Assembly (NCBI RefSeq): GCF_900105535.1
Contig: NZ_LT629779.1
Location: forward strand, 4,395,079-4,459,078
Source of the DNA: Pseudarthrobacter equi
GTDB lineage: Bacteria > Actinomycetota > Actinomycetes > Actinomycetales > Micrococcaceae
Direction of reading: 5' to 3'
DNA length: 64,000 nt
The position numbers and the translations under genes are program-made. The notes under the pieces were generated by a model. It did not search any database and was not told the origin of the DNA. It saw only the letters and a list, made by a program, of their open reading frames with translations. This document shows, piece after piece, positions 1 through 9,020 of this stretch. Each line of letters begins with the position of its first letter. Position 1 is the first letter of the stretch.

Positions 1-533
1 CTTACGCCGCGTGGATGCACCGCAAGCAGACCGTCCACGACACCGCACTGACCGGCGGCAACGGCCCACGCATGCACCACGTCGCCTTTGCCACGCACGA
101 GAAGCACAACATCATCCAGATCTGCGACAAGATGGGCGCCCTGCGCATCAGCGACCGGATCGAGCGAGGCCCCGGCCGGCACGGCGTCTCCAACGCCTTC
201 TACCTCTACATCCTGGACCCGGACGGGCACCGCATCGAGATCTACACCCAGGACTACTACACCGGCGACCCGGACAACCCCACCATCACCTGGGACGTCC
301 ACGACAACCAGCGCCGCGACTGGTGGGGCAACCCCGTGGTCCCGTCCTGGTACACCGAGGCCTCCCTGGTCCTGGACCTCGACGGCAACACCCAACCCGT
401 CATCGAACGCGAGGAAAAATCCGAAATGGCGGTCACCGTAGGCGCCGACGGCTTCTCCTACACCCGCAAAACGGACGGTGACGCCGGGCCCGCCGGGGAA
501 GCCCAGGGTTTCAAGCTGGGAGCGCAGGTCTGA
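1..533 (+). CDS. hpaD: 3,4-dihydroxyphenylacetate (homoprotocatechuate) 2,3-dioxygenase, 3' part
   Basis: C-terminal part (about 177 residues) of an extradiol ring-cleavage dioxygenase; the start lies left of the window. The family is a vicinal-oxygen-chelate Fe(II) or Mn(II) enzyme that opens homoprotocatechuate. Visible motifs fit the Brevibacterium/Arthrobacter enzyme: MHHVAF carries a metal His, and HRIEIYTQDYY carries the metal Glu and nearby active-site Tyr. RHGVSNAF and the QRRDWW arginine pair resemble the substrate-binding part. The reading frame runs open from base 3 and stops at 531-533, four bases before hpaH, so the genes form one operon. Substrate assignment rests on these motifs and on the hpaH-hpaI neighbours. 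Confidence 0.88.
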   Translation, partial: YAAWMHRKQTVHDTALTGGNGPRMHHVAFATHEKHNIIQICDKMGALRISDRIERGPGRHGVSNAFYLYILDPDGHRIEIYTQDYYTGDPDNPTITWDVHDNQRRDWWGNPVVPSWYTEASLVLDLDGNTQPVIEREEKSEMAVTVGADGFSYTRKTDGDAGPAGEAQGFKLGAQV

Positions 534-536
534 CCG

Positions 537-1322
537 ATGCTGGAGCCAAAGACGATTGAGGCCATCGCGGACGAACTGCTGGAGGCCGCCCGGACCCGCA
601 CCCCTGTCCCCCGCCTGACCGCCCGCTACCCGGGCATGACGGTGGAGGACTCCTACGCCGTCCAGCAGTTGTGGCGGCGCCGCAACGAGGAAGCCGGCCG
701 GACCCTCGTGGGGCGGAAGATCGGCCTCACGTCCAAGGCCATGCAGGCCGCCACCGGCATCACCGAACCGGACTACGGCGCCATCTTCGACGACATGGTC
801 CTCGAAACCGGGTGCACAGTTGAATGGGACCAGTACACCCACCCGCGGGTAGAGGTGGAACTGGCCTTCGTGCTGAAGGACGGGCTCAAGGGCCCCGGCT
901 GCACCATCTTCGATGTCCTGAAAGCCACCGACTACGTGGTCCCGGCCCTCGAGATCCTGGACTCCAGGATCGAAATGGAAGGCCGGACCATCGTGGACAC
1001 CATCTCGGACAACGCCGCCATGGGCGCCATGGTCATCGGCGGACGCCCCGTCAAGCCCGACGCCGTGGACCTCCGCTGGGTCTCGGCCATCCTCTACAAA
1101 AACCAGACCGTGGAGGAAACCGGGGTGGCCGCCGGCGTCCTGGACCACCCCGCCAACGGCGTCCACTGGCTCGTCAACAAGATCGCAGCCCACGGCGACT
1201 CCCTGAAAGCCGGCGACATCATCCTCGCCGGTTCCTTCACCCGCCCCCTCTGGGCCTACAAGGGCGACACCGTCCACGCCGACTACGGACCACTCGGGAG
1301 CGTGACGTGCCGCTTCGAATAG
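537..1322 (+). CDS. hpaH: 2-oxo-hept-3-ene-1,7-dioate hydratase
   Basis: 261 residues, full length for the fumarylacetoacetase-like hydratase family (HpaH/MhpD type). The enzyme adds water to 2-oxohept-3-ene-1,7-dioate in the lower homoprotocatechuate pathway, using a divalent metal. GRKIGLTS near residue 60, then [10 protein letters not shown] (about 103-112) and EILDSRIE (about 139-146), are the typical family blocks and supply acidic metal ligands. It starts 3 bases after the hpaD stop and its 3' end overlaps hpaI by 16 bases, so translation is probably coupled. A role in another meta-cleavage pathway is possible from the fold alone, but the neighbours favour hpa. Confidence 0.9.
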   Translation: MLEPKTIEAIADELLEAARTRTPVPRLTARYPGMTVEDSYAVQQLWRRRNEEAGRTLVGRKIGLTSKAMQAATGITEPDYGAIFDDMVLETGCTVEWDQYTHPRVEVELAFVLKDGLKGPGCTIFDVLKATDYVVPALEILDSRIEMEGRTIVDTISDNAAMGAMVIGGRPVKPDAVDLRWVSAILYKNQTVEETGVAAGVLDHPANGVHWLVNKIAAHGDSLKAGDIILAGSFTRPLWAYKGDTVHADYGPLGSVTCRFE

Positions 1323-2122
1323 ACCACACCTTCCGCGACACACTCGCCGCACAACAAGACGACGAAGGCCGCCCGCTGGCCGGGATGTGGGTTTGCTCCG
1401 GCAGCCCGCTGATCGCCGAACTCTGCGCCGGATCCGGCCTGGACTGGCTCCTGGTGGACGCCGAGCACAGCCCCAACGGCCTCGAATCCATCCTCGCCCA
1501 ACTCCAGGCCATCCACGGCTACCCCGTCCACACCCTGGTCCGGCCCCCGGTCAACGACACCGTGGTGATCAAGCAATACCTGGACCTCGGCGTCCAGAAC
1601 CTGCTGATCCCCATGGTCAATTCAGTGGCCGAAGCCGAAGCCGCCGTGGCCGCCACCCGCTACCCGCCCCACGGCGTCCGCGGCGTCGGCTCCGCGCTGG
1701 CCCGGGCAGCACGGTGGAACAGGGTCCCGGACTACCTGAACCGGGCCAACAGCACCATCAGCGTCACCGTCCAGATCGAATCCACCGCCGCCGTCGAAGC
1801 GGTCGCAGACATCCTCAAAGTGGACGGCGTCGACGCCGTCTTCATCGGGCCCTCCGACCTCGCGGCCTCCATGGGCCTGCTGGGACAGCAGGAACACCCC
1901 GAGGTGCGCGCCGCCGTCGAGCACTGCCTCGCCGCCGCAAAGGCCGCCGGGAAACCTGCAGGGGTCAACGCCTTCAACCCGGACACCGCACAGCACTACC
2001 TCAACAACGGAGCCGACTTTATCCTGGTGGGCGCCGACGTCGCCCTCCTCGCACGGGGCTCCGAAGCCCTCGCCGCGAAGTATGTAAAGCAGCCCAACGG
2101 CGAAACCCAGGCCAGCTACTGA
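1307..2122 (+). CDS. hpaI: 4-hydroxy-2-oxoheptanedioate aldolase
   Basis: 271 residues, class II (metal-dependent) HpcH/HpaI aldolase. It splits 4-hydroxy-2-oxoheptane-1,7-dioate into pyruvate and succinic semialdehyde, the last step of the hpa branch. The open frame extends far upstream, but the GTG at 1307 is chosen because GGGAG lies six bases before it and the product then begins MPLRIDHTF, as in HpaI proteins. VDAEHSPN, LVRPPVND and VQIESTAAVE are family blocks; the Glu of the last and the Asp of FIGPSDLAAS would bind the metal. It is the last gene of the hpa group before a convergent gene. The aldehyde dehydrogenase at 5502 could in principle use the semialdehyde, but it is not adjacent. 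Confidence 0.9.
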   Translation: MPLRIDHTFRDTLAAQQDDEGRPLAGMWVCSGSPLIAELCAGSGLDWLLVDAEHSPNGLESILAQLQAIHGYPVHTLVRPPVNDTVVIKQYLDLGVQNLLIPMVNSVAEAEAAVAATRYPPHGVRGVGSALARAARWNRVPDYLNRANSTISVTVQIESTAAVEAVADILKVDGVDAVFIGPSDLAASMGLLGQQEHPEVRAAVEHCLAAAKAAGKPAGVNAFNPDTAQHYLNNGADFILVGADVALLARGSEALAAKYVKQPNGETQASY

Positions 2123-2162
2123 TCAGCTGCTTGCCGGCGTGTTAGGGCAAAACGCCCGGGCG

Positions 2163-2399
2163 TCAGCCGACGCGCGTGTAGCTGATCTCCGTTTCCCCTA
2201 ACGCACCGCCGGGGAGGGTCACATACGTGCCCTGCGCCTTGCTGGCAGTTTCAGGAAAGTCTTCCGGGTGTGAGACGTAGCTGCCCTCGGGGCGCGGCGA
2301 CACTTCCTGCCCGGCGGGCAAGGTGACGTAGCTGCCGCCGCGGGGGACGGCGGTGGCGTCGATTGCGCCGGCTTCAATGAGGTAGGACTGCAAAGCCAT
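2163..2399 (-). CDS. Small protein with three GSYVTLP-like repeats
   Basis: 78 residues starting MALQSYLIEAG; the ATG follows AGGAG by about seven bases. The frame stays open upstream, but that extension has no start with a ribosome site. The body holds three spaced copies of one unit: GGSYVTLPAG, EGSYVSHPED and QGTYVTLPGG, followed by a looser EISYTRVG end. There is no signal peptide, transmembrane segment or cysteine. I do not recognise a family. The pattern of a conserved head followed by short repeated cores recalls some multi-core peptide precursors, but no clear maturation enzyme sits beside it. It may equally be a small structural or stress protein. Confidence 0.75.
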   Translation of the reverse strand: MALQSYLIEAGAIDATAVPRGGSYVTLPAGQEVSPRPEGSYVSHPEDFPETASKAQGTYVTLPGGALGETEISYTRVG

Positions 2400-2583
2400 G
2401 GTGTTCTCCTGCGTTTCTGGGGGCGCCCAATACCCACTTCGCCTGCGGCATGGCGGCAGGAGGAAGCGTGATTTTCTCTGGTGGGTATGCGGTGCGTTTG
2501 CCTGGATCCGGGGAGGAATCACCCGGCAGTCCTGTCAGGACTTCACCGGCCTGCCGTTGATTCTAGGGCTTAATATGACCAGT

Positions 2584-5292
2584 TCACAATAACTTTTTTG
2601 TTGATGACGCGGAATCATCGATTGTGGCCTGGGCTGCGGGCAGGACAGTGACCGTGCCGGCGTCCCCGTCCACCAGGACCTGCTGCCCGGTGGTGAGCCG
2701 CTGCGTGGCCACCCCGGTGCCGAGGACAGCGGGGATGCCGTACTCGCGGGCCACGATGGAACTGTGGCTCAGCGGGCCGCCCACATCCGTCACCACGGCC
2801 GAGGCCATGGCGAACAGCGATGTCCAGGCCGGCGTGGTAATCCGTGCCACCAGGACATCGCCCGGCCGCATTTGGCCGAAATCCTGGGGCCCGGACAGCA
2901 CGCGGGCAGGAGCGCTGACCCGGCCCGAGCTCGCACCGACGCCCCTGATGACGTCACCGCTCTGGTGCTGCGATCCGGCCGGCATCCACGAGCCGAAGGA
3001 CCGTTCCATCCACCGGCTCTCCGGAAGCATCTGCGGGGCAGCGGCCTTCGCCTGGCCCCGCCACAGCATCCGCCGCTCCTCGACGGCGTCGGCACGGACA
3101 GGGCGGGCCGTTCCGGTGATGGCCACGGCCGCAGCACCGGCCGCCTGCGTGCCGGGTGCGGCGAGCCCAAACTCGACGGCGCTCCGCAACTCCTGGAACC
3201 GCAGCCAGAACACATCCTCCGGGGCGGCGATTACGGAGGACGCCACCAGCCGACGCCCGAGTTCGAGCAGTGTCCGCCGCAGCAGCGGCCAGGCGAGCCC
3301 GACGTCGGCGAGGGCATCCTCCCGGATCGGCGCCGTGGCCTGCGCCCACCGCAGCAGGCGGAAGAACACGGCGCGCCGGCGGGGTCCCAGCCGGGCCGCC
3401 GCAGCACGGGTCAGTTCTTCCCGGCGCTCGGTCAGGAGCCTTTGGCGCTCATGCGGATCGGTGCCCTGGCCGCGCAGGTAGAACTTCACCGTCTCCAGCA
3501 GGGTGGCGGGGTCATCAGCCGGCACCGGGGTGGCGAAGTCCAGGTTGTAGACGGCGTGGCCGTAGAGATCCAGATGCTCCTGGAACGTGAACCGCCACTC
3601 CTGCCACAGGACGTCGTCCACCCCTGCCGGCGGCGAACCGGTGCGCTGGCACTCGGCGAGTTCCGTCGTCGGCCGTTCCAGCAATACCGCTGTGAGCCCG
3701 GGGTCGCTGCGCGCCCACCCGGCCAGGTCGTAGAGCGACTTCTCGGCGCGGATAGGCTCGCTGTCGAAGCCGAGGAGCAGTGCCTGCGCCGGAGGATCCC
3801 CGTCCCGCCGGACCAGCTTGTCGTAGAACGCCCGGAAGGACAGCTCGCTGGTGGCGGCGAGCGGGATGATGGACTGCACGGCGGTGTAGTAGACGGTCCC
3901 GGCATCCAGCAGCGATTGCGCGCCGGCCAGCAACTCCCCGCCGGGCAGCTCCTGCAGTGGCTTCGCGGCCCAGTCCTTGACCACCCGCTGGTACTTGGGG
4001 TGCGAGTATTCGCGCCAGCCGGCTACGCCCATATGTGCCTCGCCGCGGAACAGGGCGCGGAAGGCCGCCGGCGATTTGGCCATCATCCGCCACATGCCGG
4101 AGTTGCGGTAGTAGTAATAGGCGTAGCCGTTGACGGTGGGCAGCCGGACGTCACCGTCTCGGACGGCGCTCTTGCCCACCGCCGTGGCCAGCAGGGCCTG
4201 CAGCGACCTCGCCACGGAGCCGTCAATGAGGTCGGCGAAAAGTGGCGTCAACGGGTCCGGCAACTGCTCCACGATGCTGGCCCGGAAGTACATGCCCTTT
4301 GGGTAGGGCAGGGGCCAGGTGTCCGGGATGTCGGCCGCCGGCTCCGGCAGGGCGGTGATGGGACGGGACTGCAGGATGAAGAAAGTGCCGTCGGCACGCG
4401 CCCATTCGATGTCCTGCGGCGCCCCGAAGTGCTCCGCAATCCGCCGGCCAAGAGACGCCAGTTCGGCAGCTGCGGGGTCGTCCAGGACGGGCGCACGACG
4501 GCGGGCTGCCGCCACCGGCTGCTCCCGGGTCCCGCCCTCCGCGTACACGGTCATGACGGTTTTATCGGCGGTCTGGCGCGAGAGCACCTTTCCCGTGGCT
4601 GCCTCCACCACCAGGTCATCGGTGCTGACGGTGCCGCTGACCACCGATTCGCCGAGCCCCCAGGCGGCACTGATGACTGCCTGGTCGCGCCGGCCGTTCG
4701 CGGGGTTGGCAGTGAACATCACCCCGGCTGCCTCGGCTTCCACCATCTGCTGGACCACGACGGCGAGCCGCACCTGGCCGGGCAGCACGCCTTCGCGGGC
4801 CCGGTAGGCCATGGCTCGCGCCGTCCAGAGCGAGGCCCAGCAGCCGATGACCGCTTTCGTCAGGGCCTCGAATCCACGGACGTTCAGGTAGGTGTCCTGC
4901 TGCCCGGCGAAGCTGGCCGAGGCCAGGTCCTCCGCGGTGGCTGACGACCGGACCGCCACCGGGACGTCCGCTCCGCCGAGGAGCCCATAGGCGCCTGCAA
5001 GCTCGTCCCGCATCCCGCCAGGCAGGGCGCCGCCCGTGAACAGGGCACGGATCCGGTCCGAGGCAGCCGCATAGTCCCCGGGCGCAGCATCAGGGGACAC
5101 CGCGGCCAGACGCTGGATTTCGTCGCCCAAGCCGTTGGCGTTGACGAATTCGGCGTAGGCATCGGTGCCCAGTACGAATCCCGGCGGAACCGGCAGCCCG
5201 GCATGGATGAGCCCGGCCAGGCCCAGGGCCTTGCCGCCGGCAGCGGCCAGATCGCCGTTTCCCACGTCGTTGAGACCGTTGATATATGGCAT
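2584..5292 (-). CDS. Rifampin phosphotransferase / PEP synthase-like enzyme
   Basis: 902 residues from the MPYINGLND start. The order is an N-terminal PPDK-type ATP-grasp domain (about 1-320, with GGKALGLAGL and VPVAVRSSATAEDLA), a long middle domain, and a C-terminal swivelling His domain with GGPLSHSSIVAREYG. His 843 of that motif is the predicted phosphate carrier. This order and length match rifampin phosphotransferase (ATP, rifampin, His domains) better than true PEP synthase, which ends in a PEP-binding barrel absent here. The middle segment IVEQLPDPLTPLFAD is also like that of Rph proteins. Many environmental members have unknown substrates, so resistance is not proven. The gene stands alone; its promoter must lie in 5293-5501. 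Confidence 0.8.
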   Translation of the reverse strand: MPYINGLNDVGNGDLAAAGGKALGLAGLIHAGLPVPPGFVLGTDAYAEFVNANGLGDEIQRLAAVSPDAAPGDYAAASDRIRALFTGGALPGGMRDELAGAYGLLGGADVPVAVRSSATAEDLASASFAGQQDTYLNVRGFEALTKAVIGCWASLWTARAMAYRAREGVLPGQVRLAVVVQQMVEAEAAGVMFTANPANGRRDQAVISAAWGLGESVVSGTVSTDDLVVEAATGKVLSRQTADKTVMTVYAEGGTREQPVAAARRRAPVLDDPAAAELASLGRRIAEHFGAPQDIEWARADGTFFILQSRPITALPEPAADIPDTWPLPYPKGMYFRASIVEQLPDPLTPLFADLIDGSVARSLQALLATAVGKSAVRDGDVRLPTVNGYAYYYYRNSGMWRMMAKSPAAFRALFRGEAHMGVAGWREYSHPKYQRVVKDWAAKPLQELPGGELLAGAQSLLDAGTVYYTAVQSIIPLAATSELSFRAFYDKLVRRDGDPPAQALLLGFDSEPIRAEKSLYDLAGWARSDPGLTAVLLERPTTELAECQRTGSPPAGVDDVLWQEWRFTFQEHLDLYGHAVYNLDFATPVPADDPATLLETVKFYLRGQGTDPHERQRLLTERREELTRAAAARLGPRRRAVFFRLLRWAQATAPIREDALADVGLAWPLLRRTLLELGRRLVASSVIAAPEDVFWLRFQELRSAVEFGLAAPGTQAAGAAAVAITGTARPVRADAVEERRMLWRGQAKAAAPQMLPESRWMERSFGSWMPAGSQHQSGDVIRGVGASSGRVSAPARVLSGPQDFGQMRPGDVLVARITTPAWTSLFAMASAVVTDVGGPLSHSSIVAREYGIPAVLGTGVATQRLTTGQQVLVDGDAGTVTVLPAAQATIDDSASSTKKLL

Positions 5293-5501
5293 GACCGCAC
5301 GTCCTTGCTGCCCGGCGGGGGGCGGTGCCGTGAACCTGATCCTCAACATCATGGCACCGCGTCGCGGGACTGGCCACTGTTCCCTCCGGGTCAACAGTCC
5401 TGCGCCACAACACAAGGGACGCGCCCCGTGCTCAACCACACTGGGAAGCAGCCCGCCCAGCCGCCCGGCTGGCGTCCTTGCCTACTCGAAGTGGAGTACC
5501 C

Positions 5502-6911
5502 GTGGAAACCTATGATGCGCTTCTGGCCGCCATCTCGCCCGCCCCCGGCACCGGCCGGACCATCCTGGACCCAGCGACCGGCGCGGCCGTGGGAGAGGCT
5601 CCGGTGCACGGAGTGGCGGACCTGGAAGCGGCCATCACCGCTGCCGCCGCCGCGCAGCCCGCGTGGGCTGCCCTGGGCCACGAGGCACGGTCCGCCGTCC
5701 TCCTCAAGGCGGCCGACGCCGTCGAACGCTCAGCGGAGGAGCTCGCCCAGCTGCTCTCCCGCGAGCAGGGCAAGCCCCTCAACGGGCCCAACGCCCGGTT
5801 CGAGGTGGGCGCCTGCGCGGCCTGGCTCCGCGCCGCGGCCGGCACTCCCCTGGAAACCGAAACCCTGGTGGACGACGGCGAAACGCGCGCCGAACTGCAC
5901 TACCGGCCCATCGGCGTCGTGGGCGCGATCGGGCCGTGGAACTGGCCCATGATGATCACCACCTGGCAGATCGCCCCCGCCCTCCGCATGGGCAATACCG
6001 TGGTGGTCAAGCCGTCCGAGTACACGCCGCTTTCGGTCCTGGCGCTGGCCAAGGTGCTCAACGAGGAACTTCCCGAGGGGCTGCTGACCGTGGTGTCCGG
6101 CGGGCGGGAAGTAGGCGAAGCGCTGGCCTCGCACGGGGCGGTGGGCAAGGTCATGTTCACCGGGTCCACCGCCACAGGCAAGGCGATCATCCGGTCGTCC
6201 GCGGACACCGTCAAACGCCTCACGCTCGAGCTCGGCGGCAACGACGCCGGCATCGTCCTGCCCGGCACCGATCCCCGGGCGATCGCCCAGGACCTCTTCT
6301 GGGGCGCCTTCATAAACACCGGCCAGACCTGCGCCGCGCTCAAGCGCCTCTACGTACATGACTCCATCTACGACGCCGTCTGCGAGGCACTCACCGATGT
6401 CGCGAAGGCCATGCCGATGGGGAACGGCCTGGACGAAAACAACGTCCTGGGGCCGCTGCAGAACAAGGCGCAGTACGACGTCGTCGCGAACCTCGTAGAG
6501 GCGGCCAGGGCTTCCGGAGCGCGCATCATCGTCGGCGGAAACCCGGAAGCCAGCCAGCCCGGCTACTTCTACCCCGCGACGCTGGTGGCGGACATCGACA
6601 ACGGCAACCCGCTGGTGGCCGAGGAACAGTTCGGCCCCGCGCTGCCGATCGTCCGCTACGGCAGCATCGACGAAGCGGTGGAGATGGCGAACGCCCTCGA
6701 CGTCGGCCTGGGCGCCTCGGTATGGTCCTCCGATCCCGCGGCGGCCCGTGCGGTAGCTGCCCGGCTCGAAGCGGGCACCGTCTGGATCAACCGGCACGGC
6801 GCCGTCGACCCGCGGATTCCGTTCGGCGGGGCCAAACAGTCCGGCTACGGCCTGGAATTCGGCGCCGAAGGCCTCAAGGCCCTGGGCGTACCGCAGGTCA
6901 TTAACGGCTAA
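5502..6911 (+). CDS. NAD(P)-dependent aldehyde dehydrogenase
   Basis: 469 residues, full length for the aldehyde dehydrogenase superfamily. The GTG at 5502 is preferred over an in-frame TTG at 5478 because GTGGAG lies just upstream. GPWNWPMM is the cofactor-site block, LELGGN carries the general base (Glu 243), and GQTCAALKR carries the nucleophile Cys 277. The substrate cannot be told from sequence. It is divergent from the Rph-like gene and not in an operon. The last codons (VING, stop) are the first unit of a 15-bp tandem repeat that continues past the stop codon. Confidence 0.88.
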   Translation: METYDALLAAISPAPGTGRTILDPATGAAVGEAPVHGVADLEAAITAAAAAQPAWAALGHEARSAVLLKAADAVERSAEELAQLLSREQGKPLNGPNARFEVGACAAWLRAAAGTPLETETLVDDGETRAELHYRPIGVVGAIGPWNWPMMITTWQIAPALRMGNTVVVKPSEYTPLSVLALAKVLNEELPEGLLTVVSGGREVGEALASHGAVGKVMFTGSTATGKAIIRSSADTVKRLTLELGGNDAGIVLPGTDPRAIAQDLFWGAFINTGQTCAALKRLYVHDSIYDAVCEALTDVAKAMPMGNGLDENNVLGPLQNKAQYDVVANLVEAARASGARIIVGGNPEASQPGYFYPATLVADIDNGNPLVAEEQFGPALPIVRYGSIDEAVEMANALDVGLGASVWSSDPAAARAVAARLEAGTVWINRHGAVDPRIPFGGAKQSGYGLEFGAEGLKALGVPQVING

Positions 6912-6958
6912 ATCATCAACGGCCGGTTCATCAACGGCTGGTTCATCAACGGCCGGGG
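6899..6958 (+). repeat. 15-bp tandem repeat, four copies, across the aldehyde dehydrogenase stop
   Basis: Four head-to-tail 15-bp units: cattaacggctaaat, catcaacggccggtt, catcaacggctggtt and catcaacggccgggg. The first unit contains the last codons and the TAA stop of the aldehyde dehydrogenase. Because the period is a multiple of three, the units after the stop would still encode INGRF/INGWF/INGRG in the same frame. It looks like slippage expansion at a gene end. Confidence 0.9.
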
Positions 6959-6966
6959 GCTCCGGC

Positions 6967-7365
6967 TCACCCCATGGCAGGAGCCACCGAGGTGCGGGCG
7001 GACAGGTGGCGGCGGGCCCAACGGGCGAGCTTTTTGCCCTTGCCCTGCCACCAGTTGTCCTCGTCCTTGCCGTAGTGGAACCGGAAGATGATGGCGGTCA
7101 GCACGAACATGCCCATCACCACATCGATCCACGACGACACCACGATGGCCACCAGGACCGTCAGGGCATCGGCGATGACCGCCGGGATGGCCAGGGTCCG
7201 GAAGACGGTGCTGGCCACGTAGCGCCGGTGCGACCGCGGAACGGACGTTGCCCGGACCATGTCGAAGCAGACGCACACCACCACGACTGTTTGCCCGATG
7301 GCCAGCAGGGTCTGTCCGGGCACCGAAGCGCTGAAGGACGACACTGCTTCCATTCCCGGGCTCAT
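6967..7365 (-). CDS. Small integral membrane protein of unknown function
   Basis: 132 residues. Hydrophobic stretches near residues 17-36, 55-78 and 80-95 suggest three to four membrane segments. The C-terminal end is basic and aromatic (YGKDEDNWWQGKGKKLARWARR), likely cytosolic. I do not recognise a named family. A longer reading in a different frame covers the same span but is arginine- and proline-rich and is a shadow. It lies downstream of the heat-shock operon on the same strand, separated by a strong hairpin, so it is probably expressed on its own. Confidence 0.65.
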   Translation of the reverse strand: MSPGMEAVSSFSASVPGQTLLAIGQTVVVVCVCFDMVRATSVPRSHRRYVASTVFRTLAIPAVIADALTVLVAIVVSSWIDVVMGMFVLTAIIFRFHYGKDEDNWWQGKGKKLARWARRHLSARTSVAPAMG

Positions 7366-7413
7366 GACCGGGCCAAGAAAAGAGAACCAAACATGGAATA
7401 ACCCCCAGAAACG

Positions 7414-7448
7414 AATGGAACCACTGCTGCAACAGCAGTGGTTCCATT
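7414..7448 (-). terminator. Perfect 16-bp hairpin after the heat-shock operon
   Basis: Arms 7414-7429 and 7433-7448 are exact inverted repeats with a three-base loop. A further GAAAC/GTTTC pair outside extends the stem with a small internal bulge. It lies downstream of hspR on the minus strand. The base of the stem is followed by only a loosely T-rich tract, so it may act as a terminator or as an RNA 3'-end stabiliser. Confidence 0.65.
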
Positions 7449-7540
7449 GAAGGTTTCCTTGGGCGGGGCTGCACGAGTAGTGGGTACTCTATTTTCGCCA
7501 AGCGGCCAGGCGCCGGTTACTCACCGGCCGGCTGCTGCCG

Positions 7541-7966
7541 CTACTGCCCGATGGCGCGGGGCCGCCACAGCACCACGGCCTGCGACCGCGGACGGGGGCG
7601 CTGGCCGCGGGCCAGGCTCACGACGTCGCCGGCCGCGCCCGCGGCAAAGATGCGGGAGTCGAACGCCTGCGGGCGCCGCCCCAGTTCCTCGGTCAGTTCC
7701 AGCACGCGCCGCTGCAGGGCAGACACCTGGTTTTCGAGTTCCAGGATGCGTTTGATCCCTTCGAGGGAGACGCCTTCCTGGGACAGCCGCTGCACTTCGC
7801 GGAGCATGTTGACGTCGCGCTGCGAGTACCGCCGGGATTTCCCGGGGGCACGGCTGGGTTTGACGATGCCCAGGCGGTCGTACTGGCGGAGCGTCTGGGG
7901 GTGCATGTCAGCCAGCTCAGCCGCCACGGAAATCACGAAGATGGGCTGGTCAGCGTTGATGTCCAC
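7541..7966 (-). CDS. hspR: MerR-family heat-shock repressor HspR
   Basis: 141 residues. A winged-helix MerR DNA-binding domain fills residues 10-85 (MHPQTLRQYDRLG is the recognition part; SRRYSQRDV the wing), followed by a leucine-rich helix at about 78-100 and a basic tail. HspR represses the dnaK operon by binding HAIR repeats, with DnaK as co-repressor in studied actinobacteria. The GTG start at 7966 follows GGAGGAGG, which overlaps the dnaJ 3' end region. It is the last gene of dnaK-grpE-dnaJ-hspR, giving direct autoregulation. HAIR operators are present at the operon promoter. Confidence 0.95.
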   Translation of the reverse strand: MDINADQPIFVISVAAELADMHPQTLRQYDRLGIVKPSRAPGKSRRYSQRDVNMLREVQRLSQEGVSLEGIKRILELENQVSALQRRVLELTEELGRRPQAFDSRIFAAGAAGDVVSLARGQRPRPRSQAVVLWRPRAIGQ

Positions 7967-7981
7967 GGCACACCTCCTCCG

Positions 7982-8962
7982 CTACAGCCGGGCCTTGGCG
8001 GCCAGGCCCTCTCGGACGTCAGCGCCGGCCGTGGCCTCGGCGAAAGCCTTCACGGCGGCCTCGGCCTCCTTGTTCAGGTTCTTGGGAACCGCGACGTCGA
8101 TGGTCACCAGGAGGTCACCCGTCGCCTTGGAGGTCTTCACACCTTTGCCCTTCACCCGCAGGGTACGGCCCGACGGCGTGCCGGCCGGAACACGGACCCG
8201 AACCTTCTCACCGTCGATGGTGGGCACCTCGATGTCACCGCCCAGGGCAGCCTCGGGGAAGGTGACCGGGACGTGGATGCGGAGGTTGTCGCCGTCGCGC
8301 GTGTAGAACTCGTGCGGCTTAACCGAGACGGCAACCACCAGGTCGCCATTGCCGGCCTGGCCGGGCTGGCCCTTACCGCGCACACGGACCTTCTGGCCGT
8401 CCTTGATGCCGGCGGGGACGCGAACATCGATGACTTCGCCATTGGGTTCGCGCAGGCCGATGGTGGTGCCGCGGATGGCACCGGAGAACGAGATGCTGGT
8501 GGATGCGGTGCGGTCCGCGCCCTTCTGGGGTGTCCGCTGGAACCCGGGCGAGCCGCCGAAGCCGCCGCCGAACAGGTCCGCGAACTCGGGCGGGATATTG
8601 CCGGAGGACGGGTTGAAGCCGCCGGCGTGCCGTCCCGTGTTGCCGGTGAACAGGCCGCCGAACAGGTCCTCGAACCCGCCGTTGCCGCCCGCGGCACCGC
8701 CACCGCCGGGAGCGAACCGGGCGCCACCGCCCATGGCGCGGATGGCATCGTACTGCTGGCGCTCATCAGCATCGGAGAGCACCGAGTAGGCCTCGGAGAC
8801 GTCCTTGAATTTCTTCTCGGCAGTTGCATCGCCGGAGTTGGTGTCCGGATGGAACTGCCGTGCCAGCTTCCGGTAAGCCTTCTTGATATCGGCGTCGGAA
8901 GCGTCCTTGGCAACACCAAGGATCTTGTAAAAGTCCTTGTCCACCCAATCCTGGCTAGCCAA
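7982..8962 (-). CDS. dnaJ: Co-chaperone DnaJ (type lacking the zinc finger)
   Basis: 326 residues. The J domain (about 8-75) contains the essential HPD in FHPDTNS. A Gly/Phe-rich linker (about 85-160) follows, then two beta-sandwich substrate-binding domains. No CxxCxGxG repeats are present, so it is a CbpA/DnaJ type II-like protein, as is usual for the DnaJ in HspR operons. It stimulates DnaK ATPase and delivers clients. The start is TTG with GAAAGGAAA upstream. The 170-bp gap to grpE holds a large nested inverted repeat that could lower dnaJ expression. Confidence 0.94.
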   Translation of the reverse strand: MASQDWVDKDFYKILGVAKDASDADIKKAYRKLARQFHPDTNSGDATAEKKFKDVSEAYSVLSDADERQQYDAIRAMGGGARFAPGGGGAAGGNGGFEDLFGGLFTGNTGRHAGGFNPSSGNIPPEFADLFGGGFGGSPGFQRTPQKGADRTASTSISFSGAIRGTTIGLREPNGEVIDVRVPAGIKDGQKVRVRGKGQPGQAGNGDLVVAVSVKPHEFYTRDGDNLRIHVPVTFPEAALGGDIEVPTIDGEKVRVRVPAGTPSGRTLRVKGKGVKTSKATGDLLVTIDVAVPKNLNKEAEAAVKAFAEATAGADVREGLAAKARL

Positions 8963-9020
8963 TGGCGTTTCCTTTCAAAAGTACAAAAAGCGTTAAGGCG
9001 AGGTTACCGCCAAGCGACGG

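Noticed and set aside
2764..4944. A 726-codon open frame on the plus strand
   Set aside because: It is opposite the Rph-like gene and shows no domain.
6899..6958. The 15-bp repeats as a CRISPR-like array
   Set aside because: The units are directly adjacent with no spacers, and no cas gene is near.
6908..7501. A 197-codon minus-strand frame over the small membrane protein and the 15-bp repeat
   Set aside because: It runs through the strong hairpin and is Arg/Gly/Pro-rich; the 132-residue frame has clear membrane segments.
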